A DNA stretch of 64,000 nt from Dissulfurispira thermophila (lineage in GTDB: Bacteria; Nitrospirota; Thermodesulfovibrionia; Thermodesulfovibrionales; Dissulfurispiraceae), in assembly GCF_014701235.1 (NCBI RefSeq), contig NZ_AP022873.1:2306876-2370875 (forward strand), given 5' to 3'. The position numbers were made by a program, and so were the translations under genes. A model generated the notes under the pieces. It searched no databases, was not told where the DNA came from, and saw nothing but the letters and a program-made list of their open reading frames with translations. Every line of letters begins with the position of its first letter. Positions within the stretch are counted from its first letter, which is position 1. This document shows, piece by piece, positions 42,014 to 50,902 of the stretch.

Positions 42014-43966
42014 ATGAAAAACAAAACAGCTATTTTCATAGGATTATTCATTACAATTGTTTTTGCTGTATTAATGCTCCTCAAGCTATCCCCTCTTGAA
42101 ACACTCGAAGAAAAGCTCCTTGATTATAGATTTATTACCAGAGGAACCATCAGCCCTCCAGATAATATTGTTATTGCAGCAATTGATGAAAAAAGCATAG
42201 AAAAACTTGGTAGATGGCCATGGGATAGAGACAGGATTGCAATGCTTGTTGACAAACTAAATAATACAGGTGCTGGAATAATAGTCTTTGACATAATATA
42301 TAGCGAGAAAGAGAAAAATGACCTACTGCTTGGCAATGCTATTAACAACGCTGGAAATGTGCTCATGCCCATTGTCTTTGATTTTGAAAGAGACTCTTCA
42401 AAGCCAGAAAACGAGGTGCTTTTAAATTCAGCATTTGTGTCAATAGAAAATCCTGAGATGTTTAATAAATATAATCCAATCATGGCAAAAAGTGCTCTTA
42501 TGCCTGTAGATAATATCATAAAAAATGTGATGGGACTTGGACATATCAACATGTTTCCAGATAGTGACGGCACACTAAGATGGGAATCCCTGATAATTGG
42601 ATATAAAGGTTATCTATATCCATCTATTACGCTACAGGCTGCAGCCTTTTATTTAGGCATTCCTCATGAAAAGATTGTTGTAAAGGCAACAGAAGGCATA
42701 AGATTTGGCAAAAGATTTATTCCAACCGATAGATGGGGGCGGATGCTCATAAATTATTATGGCTCTAATCAAACATTCAAGCACATCTCTATTTCTGACA
42801 TCCTCGAAGACAAAATCAGTCAAGAAGAGATAAGCGGCAAAATAGTGCTTATTGGTGCAACTGCTGTTGGCATTTATGATTTAAGGGTCACACCATTTTC
42901 TCCTGCAATGCCCGGGATAGAAAAGCATGCAAGTGTCATAGCATCGATCCTTGAAAACAGATTTTTAAAGGCATCCTCAAAAACAATAAATCTGATTATT
43001 CTTTTTTTGTCAGGCAGCCTTTTTTCTATTCTCATTCCAAGATTCAAGGCAACGGGGGCATCTGTAGTCACAGGCATTACCATGATGCTCATACTTTTGT
43101 CAGGCTACTACCTTTTTGTTAAGAATGGTCTCTGGATAAACATTTCATATCCTTTAATCAATATACTCTTTACATTCATGGGTGTCACAGCATATAACTA
43201 TGCAGTAGAAGAAAAACATGCAAGGAAAATCAGGGCAATGTTTTCAAGCTATGTAACAGAAAAAGTTGTAAATGAATTGATAAAAAATCCGGACATGGCT
43301 AAACTTGGCGGTGAAAGAAGAGAGGTAACTGTTCTTTTTTCAGATGTCAGGGGGTTCACATCCCTTTCAGAAAAACACTCTCCAGAGGAAGTAGTTGCCA
43401 TACTAAATGAATACCTCGGGGAGATGACCGATATAATATTCAGGTGGGAAGGCACTCTCGATAAATTCATTGGTGATGCAATACTTGCATTCTGGGGGGC
43501 ACCAATGCCGCAGCCAAATCATGCAGAGCTTGCTGTCAAGTGTGCACTGAACATGATAAAAAGGCTTGAAGAACTCCAGCAAAAATGGAAGGCAGAAGGC
43601 AAGCCTGTTTTAGACTGTGGGATTGGCATAAACACAGGTGAGGTGCTTGTGGGAAATATCGGTGCAGAAGGCAAGAAAATGGACTATACTGTTATTGGAG
43701 ACCATGTGAATTTAGGCTCGAGGATCGAAGGTCTCACAAGAAAATATAATGTCCACATATTGATAACAGAATTTACACTCGAGAAAATAAAAGACCTTGT
43801 AGCAGAAGGGCGTCTTTACAGGGCAGCAATAGAAGGGCTTGAAAAGGTTGCAGTCAAAGGAAAGGAGAGACCTGTTGAGATTTATGAGATAAGATCACTC
43901 CAGCAGGGCGAGGAGTCAAAGATTACAGAATGCAGAGAAGAAGTTGTTGTCATGAAAGAGAAATAA
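42014..43966 (+). CDS. CHASE2-domain adenylate/guanylate cyclase
   Basis: About 650 residues from ATG 42014 (an in-frame TTG lies at 42008). There is one N-terminal membrane helix and an extracytoplasmic CHASE2 domain (about 30-320; VIAAIDEKSIEKLGRWPWDR, the typical CHASE2 start). Three membrane helices (about 325-400) are followed by a class III nucleotide cyclase domain (about 430-620) with VLFSDVRGFTSL, DKFIGDAILAFWG and NTGEVLVGNIG. It should make cAMP in response to an envelope signal. CHASE2 cyclases frequently sit beside FecR-domain proteins, and a giant one is encoded 0.9 kb away. It converges with the OmpH gene without a gap. Confidence 0.92.
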   Translation: MKNKTAIFIGLFITIVFAVLMLLKLSPLETLEEKLLDYRFITRGTISPPDNIVIAAIDEKSIEKLGRWPWDRDRIAMLVDKLNNTGAGIIVFDIIYSEKEKNDLLLGNAINNAGNVLMPIVFDFERDSSKPENEVLLNSAFVSIENPEMFNKYNPIMAKSALMPVDNIIKNVMGLGHINMFPDSDGTLRWESLIIGYKGYLYPSITLQAAAFYLGIPHEKIVVKATEGIRFGKRFIPTDRWGRMLINYYGSNQTFKHISISDILEDKISQEEISGKIVLIGATAVGIYDLRVTPFSPAMPGIEKHASVIASILENRFLKASSKTINLIILFLSGSLFSILIPRFKATGASVVTGITMMLILLSGYYLFVKNGLWINISYPLINILFTFMGVTAYNYAVEEKHARKIRAMFSSYVTEKVVNELIKNPDMAKLGGERREVTVLFSDVRGFTSLSEKHSPEEVVAILNEYLGEMTDIIFRWEGTLDKFIGDAILAFWGAPMPQPNHAELAVKCALNMIKRLEELQQKWKAEGKPVLDCGIGINTGEVLVGNIGAEGKKMDYTVIGDHVNLGSRIEGLTRKYNVHILITEFTLEKIKDLVAEGRLYRAAIEGLEKVAVKGKERPVEIYEIRSLQQGEESKITECREEVVVMKEK

Positions 43967-44485
43967 TCACTGCTTGTCATAGAGTTTCATTATTTTTTGT
44001 GTGATGTCAACACTGCCTTTTACATGCACGATGCCTGCTGCATTTTTCTCAAATATAATTGTGTAGCCATCTTTTTCTGCTATCGTCTTTATAATAGCCT
44101 GTATATCAGTGAAAGCCTTTTTTAAGAGTTCAGCATCTTTTTTGCGAAGCTCTATTTCAATGTCTTCATTAAGCCTTCTGAGTTCCTTTATCTCATTAGC
44201 AAGTCTTTCTTCTAAGTTCTTTCTTTCCTCAGGAGGAAGTGTCATGGATTCTTTTTTGAGCCTTTCTTCGACCTGTCGCACAGCTTGTTGTTTTTCAGAG
44301 AGGATCTTCTTTTTTGCATCTACCTCTTGAAGCATCTGTTTGCGATAGACATTTATTGTCTTTGAGTCCCTCATTATTTGCTGAATGTCAAAAACACCGA
44401 TTTTAAGATTTTCAGCAAATAGGTCAAATATAGTGAATAGCAATAAAAAACAAACAGCAGATAATACGAACAAAGACCTTCTCAT
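43967..44485 (-). CDS. OmpH/Skp-family periplasmic chaperone
   Basis: 172 residues. A signal peptide (about 1-25, ending LFAEN) is followed by KIGVFDIQQIMRDSKTINVY and a long coiled coil (about 45-130), then EKDGYTIIFEKNAAG, the conserved OmpH end. Skp keeps outer-membrane proteins soluble in the periplasm. Here it is downstream of a beta-barrel protein and a giant exported protein on the same strand, so it may serve them. It is not next to bamA or lpxD as in many genomes. Confidence 0.85.
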   Translation of the reverse strand: MRRSLFVLSAVCFLLLFTIFDLFAENLKIGVFDIQQIMRDSKTINVYRKQMLQEVDAKKKILSEKQQAVRQVEERLKKESMTLPPEERKNLEERLANEIKELRRLNEDIEIELRKKDAELLKKAFTDIQAIIKTIAEKDGYTIIFEKNAAGIVHVKGSVDITQKIMKLYDKQ

Positions 44486-44859
44486 TATTTTCTCCTTATT
44501 CTGTTTTCACCTACGAAGTTCTGCAAGCATGTACATAATCTGATCTAATCTCGTCTTTTATCTCTTTTGTCCTCTCATCAACCACATCATAAATCAACTC
44601 CAGAGTGACCTTTTTTACTAAATGCTTTATGCTTGACTGCATAACTGCCTCCACAATTTATTGTTAAGTGGGTTTCACGAAATTCGTAATCCTTACCCCT
44701 CACCCTATCCCTCTCCCCAACGGGGAGAGGGAATTTTTTAATTTTGTGAAACCCTATTATTGTTAACCCAAATTTAGCAATACCTTAGAGTCGAACTCTC
44801 CTGCTCTGCTTAAGGGCAACTTCAGTATCACCTTTTGCATTCATTGCCACATCACTACC
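44486..44859. other. Spacer with a broken small ORF and a repeat
   Basis: 374 bp between the giant FecR gene and the OmpH gene. At 44511-44643 (minus strand) two overlapping frames would join, by one base shift near 44580, into a peptide of about 43 residues beginning MQSSIKHLVKKVTLELIYDV; it looks like a decayed short gene. At 44671-44755 lies a hairpin-forming repeat. Confidence 0.55.
44671..44755. repeat. Inverted-repeat element with GGGTTTCACRAAATT ends, copy 1
   Basis: Left end GGGTTTCACGAAATT and right end (reverse-complemented) GGGTTTCACAAAATT match in 14 of 15 positions. The interior contains the perfect hairpin CCCTCTCCCC-AA-CGGGGAGAGGG. A related copy in opposite orientation occupies 62311-62630, where the interior is interrupted. 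It follows the giant FecR gene and could also act as its transcription terminator. Confidence 0.75.
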
Positions 44860-47800
44860 CTATCTTGCCGTTCCTGCTGCTGTGCCTGAGAAGGTGCTTG
44901 TGCCTGTATCATATGTTCCAGCACCTGCACCATTCACAGTCAAGCTATTATTTGGGGAACTGCCAAGATTTATTCCTGTGCCGTTTATTGTTGCCATCCA
45001 CTTGTTATTTGCCCATGCCTGTGGAGTAAAATCAACGCTCCCAGCAGAGCCGCCGCTTAAACTAACCGCTGTTCCGATGGTTGGGGCTGCACTATATGTC
45101 CCGCTTACACTTCCTGTTGCCCACATTGTTGCCTTCTCTCCACTCTGGTTAGCAAGGAAAATCACATCATTCATATTCACTGTTAGATTATTGCCGCTTC
45201 CGCTAAAATTAGCCCTTCCAACTTCTACAACAGGGATATTCAGGTTTTTCAATGCCTGCTGCGCAGCAGTCAGGTTTGTGCCTGTTTGATTACATGTGCC
45301 ATTAGGACATGCCATTGAAAGCAGTTTGTTTGTCTCAATCCACACGCCTGTTGATACTGCCTGCCATGTAGCACTAGTAGCATCAAATGTGCCTTTCAAC
45401 TCTCCAGCATAGATGCCTGTCTTTGGTGTGCCTGTGATATCAGCAAAATATCCCCTCTGTGTTGCAATGAGGTTCTGGTCAGCACTCGGTCCCCATTTTG
45501 TGCCCCATGTCTCGATATTGATAATAGCGTTTCCAGCCTGAACTGCTGAGGTTTGTGGCAAAAGCTCCAATGTCCAATAATTAGTTGTGTAAGCAATATC
45601 CCATGTCCCTGCTAAATACATCTGATAGATTCCCCAGTCCTGTCCTGTTATATTTGCATCCTTCCATTGAGTATTGCCTAATAATACGCTTGCACTGCCA
45701 TATAAATTAGAATAGGTTGCATCACTATAAAAATTTATGTTGCCATTAGGCGATATTGTCTCTCCTGTATCATGAATTGCGAGATAATTTCCTGCAAAAT
45801 TAGCTGGCACTATGTTTGTATCTGAGCCCATCTGTACTGTATAGCCATTGAGGTCTAATGACCAGTAACCCTCGCTGAGAAGGTCGATAGAGTAAACATA
45901 GTAATCGTGAGTGTCAGATTTTGCACCCCTTAGAATACCTATGTTTTTGTCAGGGTCAACATAAAGTGCATAAAATGCAGCGTCTATTCTGCCCATGCCT
46001 GTAGAGGTATCTATAGGTAATTGATACCCTCCTACCCAGCCATAGTATGAGCCTCCATCTGTTGTTGTCATGCCACCCTGGAGATAATTATATGGCTCTA
46101 TTGACCAATACCATACATGAGGATTATTCACACTATCAAGAGGGCTATGCACACCAATAAACTCAAATTCAAATGGATTTGATGCACTTACAGGCAGGTT
46201 CCAGATAGAGAAACTTGCCATTACTCCCCACAGAGTGCCTTCTGATGTCTTATATGTCCCATCCCATCCGGTAAGGTCAATTAAAATCTGACTCAAAGCA
46301 TTTGCAGGTTCTGCAAAGCCTACTGCTGTGCCTGAGAAGGTGCTTGTGCTCGTATCATATGTTCCAGCACTAACTCCAAAAAACCATCCCTGAAGGATAT
46401 TGCTATCAACTGTTCCACCTACAAACTCAATATCAGCAAGATAGTTATTTGATTCCCATCTCTTTATGCTGAAGCTACCAAATAGTGTGTCATTATTATT
46501 TCCGTCATTTCCGCCTTCCAGATATGCCTTTACAGAAGTGTTTATAGTGCCGCTATAGGCCCCTGCCACTTTATTTGCAATCCATATCTTTGGAAACTCA
46601 TTTGCATTGTATGCAAAAAATCTCACGGCATCGGTACTCTCTGGATTAGTCCCGTCTCCTACTTCTAAAGCAATATTATTTCCATTTACCCCTCCACCTC
46701 CAGAAAGTAGCAGTCTTGTGCCAACCTCAATAGAGGGAAATCCAAGACTGCTCAGTTTTTCTCTTCCTCCTCCTGTTGATGTATCATCTACCATCTGACG
46801 AAACACCCCTGTTTTTATCCATGCACCAGTAGTTGCTGCACCAAGAGCTTGTAAATCATCATTATATGCACCATAAGTATCTCCGTGAAGCACTGCTGTA
46901 AATGGACTACCACCCACTACGCCAAAATCCCATGTAGCCCATGCACCATTGCCTCTGCCTGTGAGCTTACCACCTGCCCATGTATCTCCCCTTGTTGCAT
47001 AGGTTATGATGTTTTGCAAATTATTACTACCATCCTTCCAGTATGCCCTCATGCCTAAAAGATAGTTTTTATTTGCAAGAGACGGAGTATATTTAGCCTT
47101 TGAAAGGAAATTAAATGTTCCCCAGTCAAGGATACCACTTTTTTCTTTTAATCCACTGATTTTCAAGTCCCAATCCACCCTGTTACTTGATCCATCCCAA
47201 CTTTCCTGGACATTTAATTTTGTTATCAAGTCATCTGTTGATTTTGCAAAACCTCCCCATGATTCATTATCAAAACCAGAACCAAAACCACTCCAGTAAA
47301 TATCCTGTCCATAAGAAATCTCATTATATATGTTGTCATAAATCGTAGTTCCTGCTAAATCATCTAAAGTCCAGTCAGATGTGCCAAGCCCAACCCTGTT
47401 TATTGTGCCTGATGCATCAAACATATAAATATCAGGATAGTTTGTTCCGCTGAATGAGCCTTTTAATATGCCTGCCCCGGCATCTTTGTCAATATATGCT
47501 GCATAGAGCAAGCCCTGTTTAGAACTATTTGCTATTGTGTCTATGCCAATCATATAACCATAGTATGTGCCATTGTCATATGCTGCCCTGCGATTATTAC
47601 CTGTAGCACTATAGTCTACTGGTTGTATTGGTGTGCTCCAAAAGAGATTGTAGTTTGAGCTTTCAATCTTACCTATCATTGTCAGGGGGATATTAGTGCC
47701 ACTGCCTGACCACAGGCTTGTTGTGTCTCCCATGTAAAAAAAGAGACTATAACTACTATATGGGGAAAAATCACTCCCTATATAATTACTTAAAATGCCT

Positions 47801-50800
47801 GAAGATCCGCCTCCAGACTCAGAATAATCAGTAACATATTTTAGCGGCTCTTCATTATATGTGCCAATGGTTGTGCCTGAATATGTGCTACTTTCAAATA
47901 TACCAAGGAAGTCTCCAGTAAATGAGCCTTTTGCTTGCCTTCCAATGTATGTGCCTGTCACCTGACCTGTAAAAGTGCCATTTGATGCATTCCAAGCAGA
48001 GCCTGACAAATTGCCGATCCAATAACTATCTACATCCCCATTGAGATCAGTTGTATATCCACCTGCTTTTGCTGTATAGTTTGATGTTGGTATAGAAGAG
48101 TATGTGCCAGTAAAATAATTGTAAAAAATACCCCATGGAAGCACATTGCCATTTGCATCTGCGTATATCTTAATATCATGCCCATATAAATCGCCTGCTT
48201 GAATATCTCCGGCGCTGAAATAGCCCATCCATCCTGTTGTATATTCATTTGCTCCATCAAATTTCAATGCACTCCCAGAGTATGCAAAAGTTGTATTAAC
48301 AATGTTGTCAGGTCCATATGTTGTGCTTCCTGTTTTTTGTTGTGATGAGAGTGTGCCGCTTAGTTCGTACATGTTTATGCCTTTATACACATTTCCACTT
48401 AGCAGACTTGATGTTATCATGCCTGTTGATCCATCATTTTTGATATATAGTCCAACTGCCTTTGCAAGCATTGAGCTATAGTCACTTCTACCCACTATGC
48501 CTGATGTAATTAGATAAAACGCCCCATCAGAAGTGTCTGCACTGCTCATTGTCCTGCCATAAAAGTCCATTGTGAATAATCCACTATTATCCTGATACGG
48601 ATAGGTATCGTCTAATTTCCCCATGCTCTTAAAAGATGGAGATGGTAAATACAAGCTATACATACCACCTGCAAGCCCACCGGTAATATTACTATTGATA
48701 GAAATACCATCATCATTATACAAATCAACAATTTCTCCGAATCCACCCTCCTTAAACTTTGCCATATAAAGCATTGGGGAGACATTCTTTGTGCCAGCTC
48801 CTGCCATGTAATAGTTGCCACCTGTCGGGCTACTACTATATATTCCTGTGTATGAAACAGATGTTGTCCCTATTAATCCAAGAGGCTTTCCATCAGGGTT
48901 GCCATCAAAATTTATATCAGCATTTTCTTTTAGTTCCATGTAATTTGCTATTTTACTCAGTGTGAATTTGCCTGATAAATTATCTGTAAAAGAACCATTT
49001 TCTACCTGATAAGACGAAAAACCTGCACTGGTATCAATAATAGCCTGGCCCATTGGTCCTGTTACACTCGTTATAGAATTGGCGTTTGAATAGCCTGAGC
49101 CTACTGCAACATCCTGCCAGAGACCAAGATATGAATTATTTGCAACTGATGGATTGAGATTCCACAATGTAGCGCTATGATTTGAAGAGCCAAATGATAT
49201 ATTTCCATTAGGCGTAAATATAGACCAACTGTCAGGAAATGTAAAATGATTTGACACTATATTTTCACTTATAGCTGAAGGCAGAGGGCTTAAATTTGTG
49301 CCTGTCAATGGTGCCTTTGACCATGAGCCACTGCCTGTGAGGGTATCGCCTGAAAGAGAACCAGAGAGATCAGCCCTTATAAAGCCAATAATATTATCCT
49401 CTATATAAAATCCTGCCAGATGCTCATATGCAAGATTCGCATATGTATCTGCCTGTGTAGTTGTGCCTGCAAAAATGCCATAAAATGCACCATTTTTATC
49501 TGTTGTGCCACTGAATTCTCCGCCCCATAGATTATAGCCACTTGGATTACTGTAACCTGTTAATGTAAAACCGCCAGTCCCAGAAGCTCCATTATATGGG
49601 AAAGAGCCACTCAATGTAGCAGCGCTGTAAGAGCCTGTAACCTTTGCAGGGTTATTGTCAAAAAAATACCTTAACATAGAACCAGTAAAATTAGTTGTAG
49701 TAGTTGTTGTAGTTGTTATAGTTGTTATCTCTGTTATAGGTGGCGGTGGCGGTGGTGGAGGCACATATGTGGTAGTGGTGATGTCGGTAGTAGTTGATGG
49801 TGGAGGAGGGGCAAATGGGTCCATTGTTGGCGGTGGCGGTGCAGCAACAGTTGTTGTTGCATCAGTTGTGGTGGTGGTAGTTGTTGTAGTAGTGCCAGTA
49901 GCTGTATCAGTGGTTGGAGTTGCTGTTATAGCGGTTGTTGATTCTTGCTGTGCTGTAGTAGGTGCAGCCTCCTGAGTCGTTGACTCTGCCTGTGCTGTAG
50001 TAGGTGCAGCCTCCTGAGTCGTTGACTCTGCCTGTGCTGTAGTAGGTGCAGCCTCTTGAGTTGTTGACTCTGCCTGTGCTGTAGTAGGTGCAGCCTCCTG
50101 AGTTGCAGGCTTGCTTTCTTCTGCCTTTGCAGTTTTTGGTGTGTCTTCTTTTTTGTCTTCTGTCCTGTCCTTTGGTTTTTCAGCAATAGTTATATCTTTT
50201 TCGTGTTTTTGTTTTTCTTCTTCTGTCGCTGGCTTTGGTGGTGCTGGGGGTCTGTTTTCTGCTACTGTTGTCATATGTCCTGCTGCTACAACTACCTTTT
50301 GTTCAGGAAATTTTGGGTTATATGTCTCAACCCTGCCTTCTTTTACTAAGACCCCTGTAACTCCTCTTTCATGAAATGTAAAATACTCTGTGCCTCTTAC
50401 TCCAGCAACTGCTACAGGGGTGCGGATTTCAAATTTATTTGCTGTTGGAGACTCAGCAATGCGCTGGGTTACCCTCTTGTCAACCTTTGCCTCTACTTTA
50501 CCCCTCGGCATATCCATTACAGCCTTGCTCTGTCCATCAAGAGAATATTCTGTAATGTCTATTCTACTCCTCTGTGCTATTTTCAGGACATTTCCATCAT
50601 TAAAAACAACCTCTGCCTTTGAGTTGCTTTTTGTCCTTATAATGTCCTTTACATTGATTACATCACCAACCTTAGCTGCTATTGCCGGGAGTTTGCCGTC
50701 TCTCAATATCTCTACCTGTCCTTCCATGCGAGTAATCTTGCCTATTGACGCCTCTGCATTAACAGCAAAAAGAGAGATATAAAAGGCAAAGAGCATAGAG

Positions 50801-50892
50801 CAGAAGGCATAAAAACAGAGGCTTTGAGCCTTAAGCCTTGAACTTTGAACTCTAAACTTTGAATCGCCGAAGGCGTGCGATACCTGACCCAT
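44860..50892 (-). CDS. Giant FecR-domain repetitive envelope protein
   Basis: 2,010 residues from ATG 50892, chosen because TTAGGAGGTATATT precedes it; the frame is open further upstream inside the neighbouring gene. It has a signal segment (about 28-45, LFAFYISLFAVNAEA) and a FecR domain (about 50-200, IGKITRMEGQVEILRDGK, GVRGTEYF). A linker (210-400) has four 14-residue repeats (QEAAPTTAQAESTT), polythreonine and polyproline. About 1,600 residues of Gly/Ser/Thr/aromatic beta-rich sequence follow. These contain at least four modules with A-x-Y-I-D...G-I-L-x-G-S-x-S-G and repeated GTYDTSTSTFSGTA blocks. No autotransporter barrel or LPXTG is seen. Probably secreted or surface attached; function unknown. 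It lies 10 bp after the TPR-barrel gene. Confidence 0.8.
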   Translation of the reverse strand: MGQVSHAFGDSKFRVQSSRLKAQSLCFYAFCSMLFAFYISLFAVNAEASIGKITRMEGQVEILRDGKLPAIAAKVGDVINVKDIIRTKSNSKAEVVFNDGNVLKIAQRSRIDITEYSLDGQSKAVMDMPRGKVEAKVDKRVTQRIAESPTANKFEIRTPVAVAGVRGTEYFTFHERGVTGVLVKEGRVETYNPKFPEQKVVVAAGHMTTVAENRPPAPPKPATEEEKQKHEKDITIAEKPKDRTEDKKEDTPKTAKAEESKPATQEAAPTTAQAESTTQEAAPTTAQAESTTQEAAPTTAQAESTTQEAAPTTAQQESTTAITATPTTDTATGTTTTTTTTTTDATTTVAAPPPPTMDPFAPPPPSTTTDITTTTYVPPPPPPPPITEITTITTTTTTTTNFTGSMLRYFFDNNPAKVTGSYSAATLSGSFPYNGASGTGGFTLTGYSNPSGYNLWGGEFSGTTDKNGAFYGIFAGTTTQADTYANLAYEHLAGFYIEDNIIGFIRADLSGSLSGDTLTGSGSWSKAPLTGTNLSPLPSAISENIVSNHFTFPDSWSIFTPNGNISFGSSNHSATLWNLNPSVANNSYLGLWQDVAVGSGYSNANSITSVTGPMGQAIIDTSAGFSSYQVENGSFTDNLSGKFTLSKIANYMELKENADINFDGNPDGKPLGLIGTTSVSYTGIYSSSPTGGNYYMAGAGTKNVSPMLYMAKFKEGGFGEIVDLYNDDGISINSNITGGLAGGMYSLYLPSPSFKSMGKLDDTYPYQDNSGLFTMDFYGRTMSSADTSDGAFYLITSGIVGRSDYSSMLAKAVGLYIKNDGSTGMITSSLLSGNVYKGINMYELSGTLSSQQKTGSTTYGPDNIVNTTFAYSGSALKFDGANEYTTGWMGYFSAGDIQAGDLYGHDIKIYADANGNVLPWGIFYNYFTGTYSSIPTSNYTAKAGGYTTDLNGDVDSYWIGNLSGSAWNASNGTFTGQVTGTYIGRQAKGSFTGDFLGIFESSTYSGTTIGTYNEEPLKYVTDYSESGGGSSGILSNYIGSDFSPYSSYSLFFYMGDTTSLWSGSGTNIPLTMIGKIESSNYNLFWSTPIQPVDYSATGNNRRAAYDNGTYYGYMIGIDTIANSSKQGLLYAAYIDKDAGAGILKGSFSGTNYPDIYMFDASGTINRVGLGTSDWTLDDLAGTTIYDNIYNEISYGQDIYWSGFGSGFDNESWGGFAKSTDDLITKLNVQESWDGSSNRVDWDLKISGLKEKSGILDWGTFNFLSKAKYTPSLANKNYLLGMRAYWKDGSNNLQNIITYATRGDTWAGGKLTGRGNGAWATWDFGVVGGSPFTAVLHGDTYGAYNDDLQALGAATTGAWIKTGVFRQMVDDTSTGGGREKLSSLGFPSIEVGTRLLLSGGGGVNGNNIALEVGDGTNPESTDAVRFFAYNANEFPKIWIANKVAGAYSGTINTSVKAYLEGGNDGNNNDTLFGSFSIKRWESNNYLADIEFVGGTVDSNILQGWFFGVSAGTYDTSTSTFSGTAVGFAEPANALSQILIDLTGWDGTYKTSEGTLWGVMASFSIWNLPVSASNPFEFEFIGVHSPLDSVNNPHVWYWSIEPYNYLQGGMTTTDGGSYYGWVGGYQLPIDTSTGMGRIDAAFYALYVDPDKNIGILRGAKSDTHDYYVYSIDLLSEGYWSLDLNGYTVQMGSDTNIVPANFAGNYLAIHDTGETISPNGNINFYSDATYSNLYGSASVLLGNTQWKDANITGQDWGIYQMYLAGTWDIAYTTNYWTLELLPQTSAVQAGNAIINIETWGTKWGPSADQNLIATQRGYFADITGTPKTGIYAGELKGTFDATSATWQAVSTGVWIETNKLLSMACPNGTCNQTGTNLTAAQQALKNLNIPVVEVGRANFSGSGNNLTVNMNDVIFLANQSGEKATMWATGSVSGTYSAAPTIGTAVSLSGGSAGSVDFTPQAWANNKWMATINGTGINLGSSPNNSLTVNGAGAGTYDTGTSTFSGTAAGTAR
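49933..50100 (-). repeat. Four tandem 42-bp repeats in the FecR protein linker
   Basis: Each unit encodes QEAAPTTAQ(A/Q)ESTT. The middle units differ by only one to three bases, so the array is young and likely to vary in copy number between strains. A copy-number change keeps the frame. Confidence 0.92.
50803..50878. repeat. CGCCGAAGGCG-family repeat arm inside the FecR gene start
   Basis: TTTGAATCGCCGAAGGCG (50858-50875) and the adjoining TTAAGCCTTGAACTTTGAAC text are of the spacer repeat family seen at 34081, 34329 and 41849-41968. Here it is translated (minus strand) as about residues 6-28 of the giant protein (HAFGDSKFRVQSSRLKAQ). Confidence 0.75.
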
Positions 50893-50902
50893 AATATACC
50901 TC

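Noticed and set aside
44671-44690. parS site near parAB
   Set aside because: GGGTTTCACGAAATT shares GTTTCAC with parS, but the second half-site is absent and the sequence is the end of a dispersed repeat.
49655-49975. 106-codon valine/glycine-rich ORF opposite the FecR linker
   Set aside because: Mirror of polythreonine and polyproline codons; no ribosome site.
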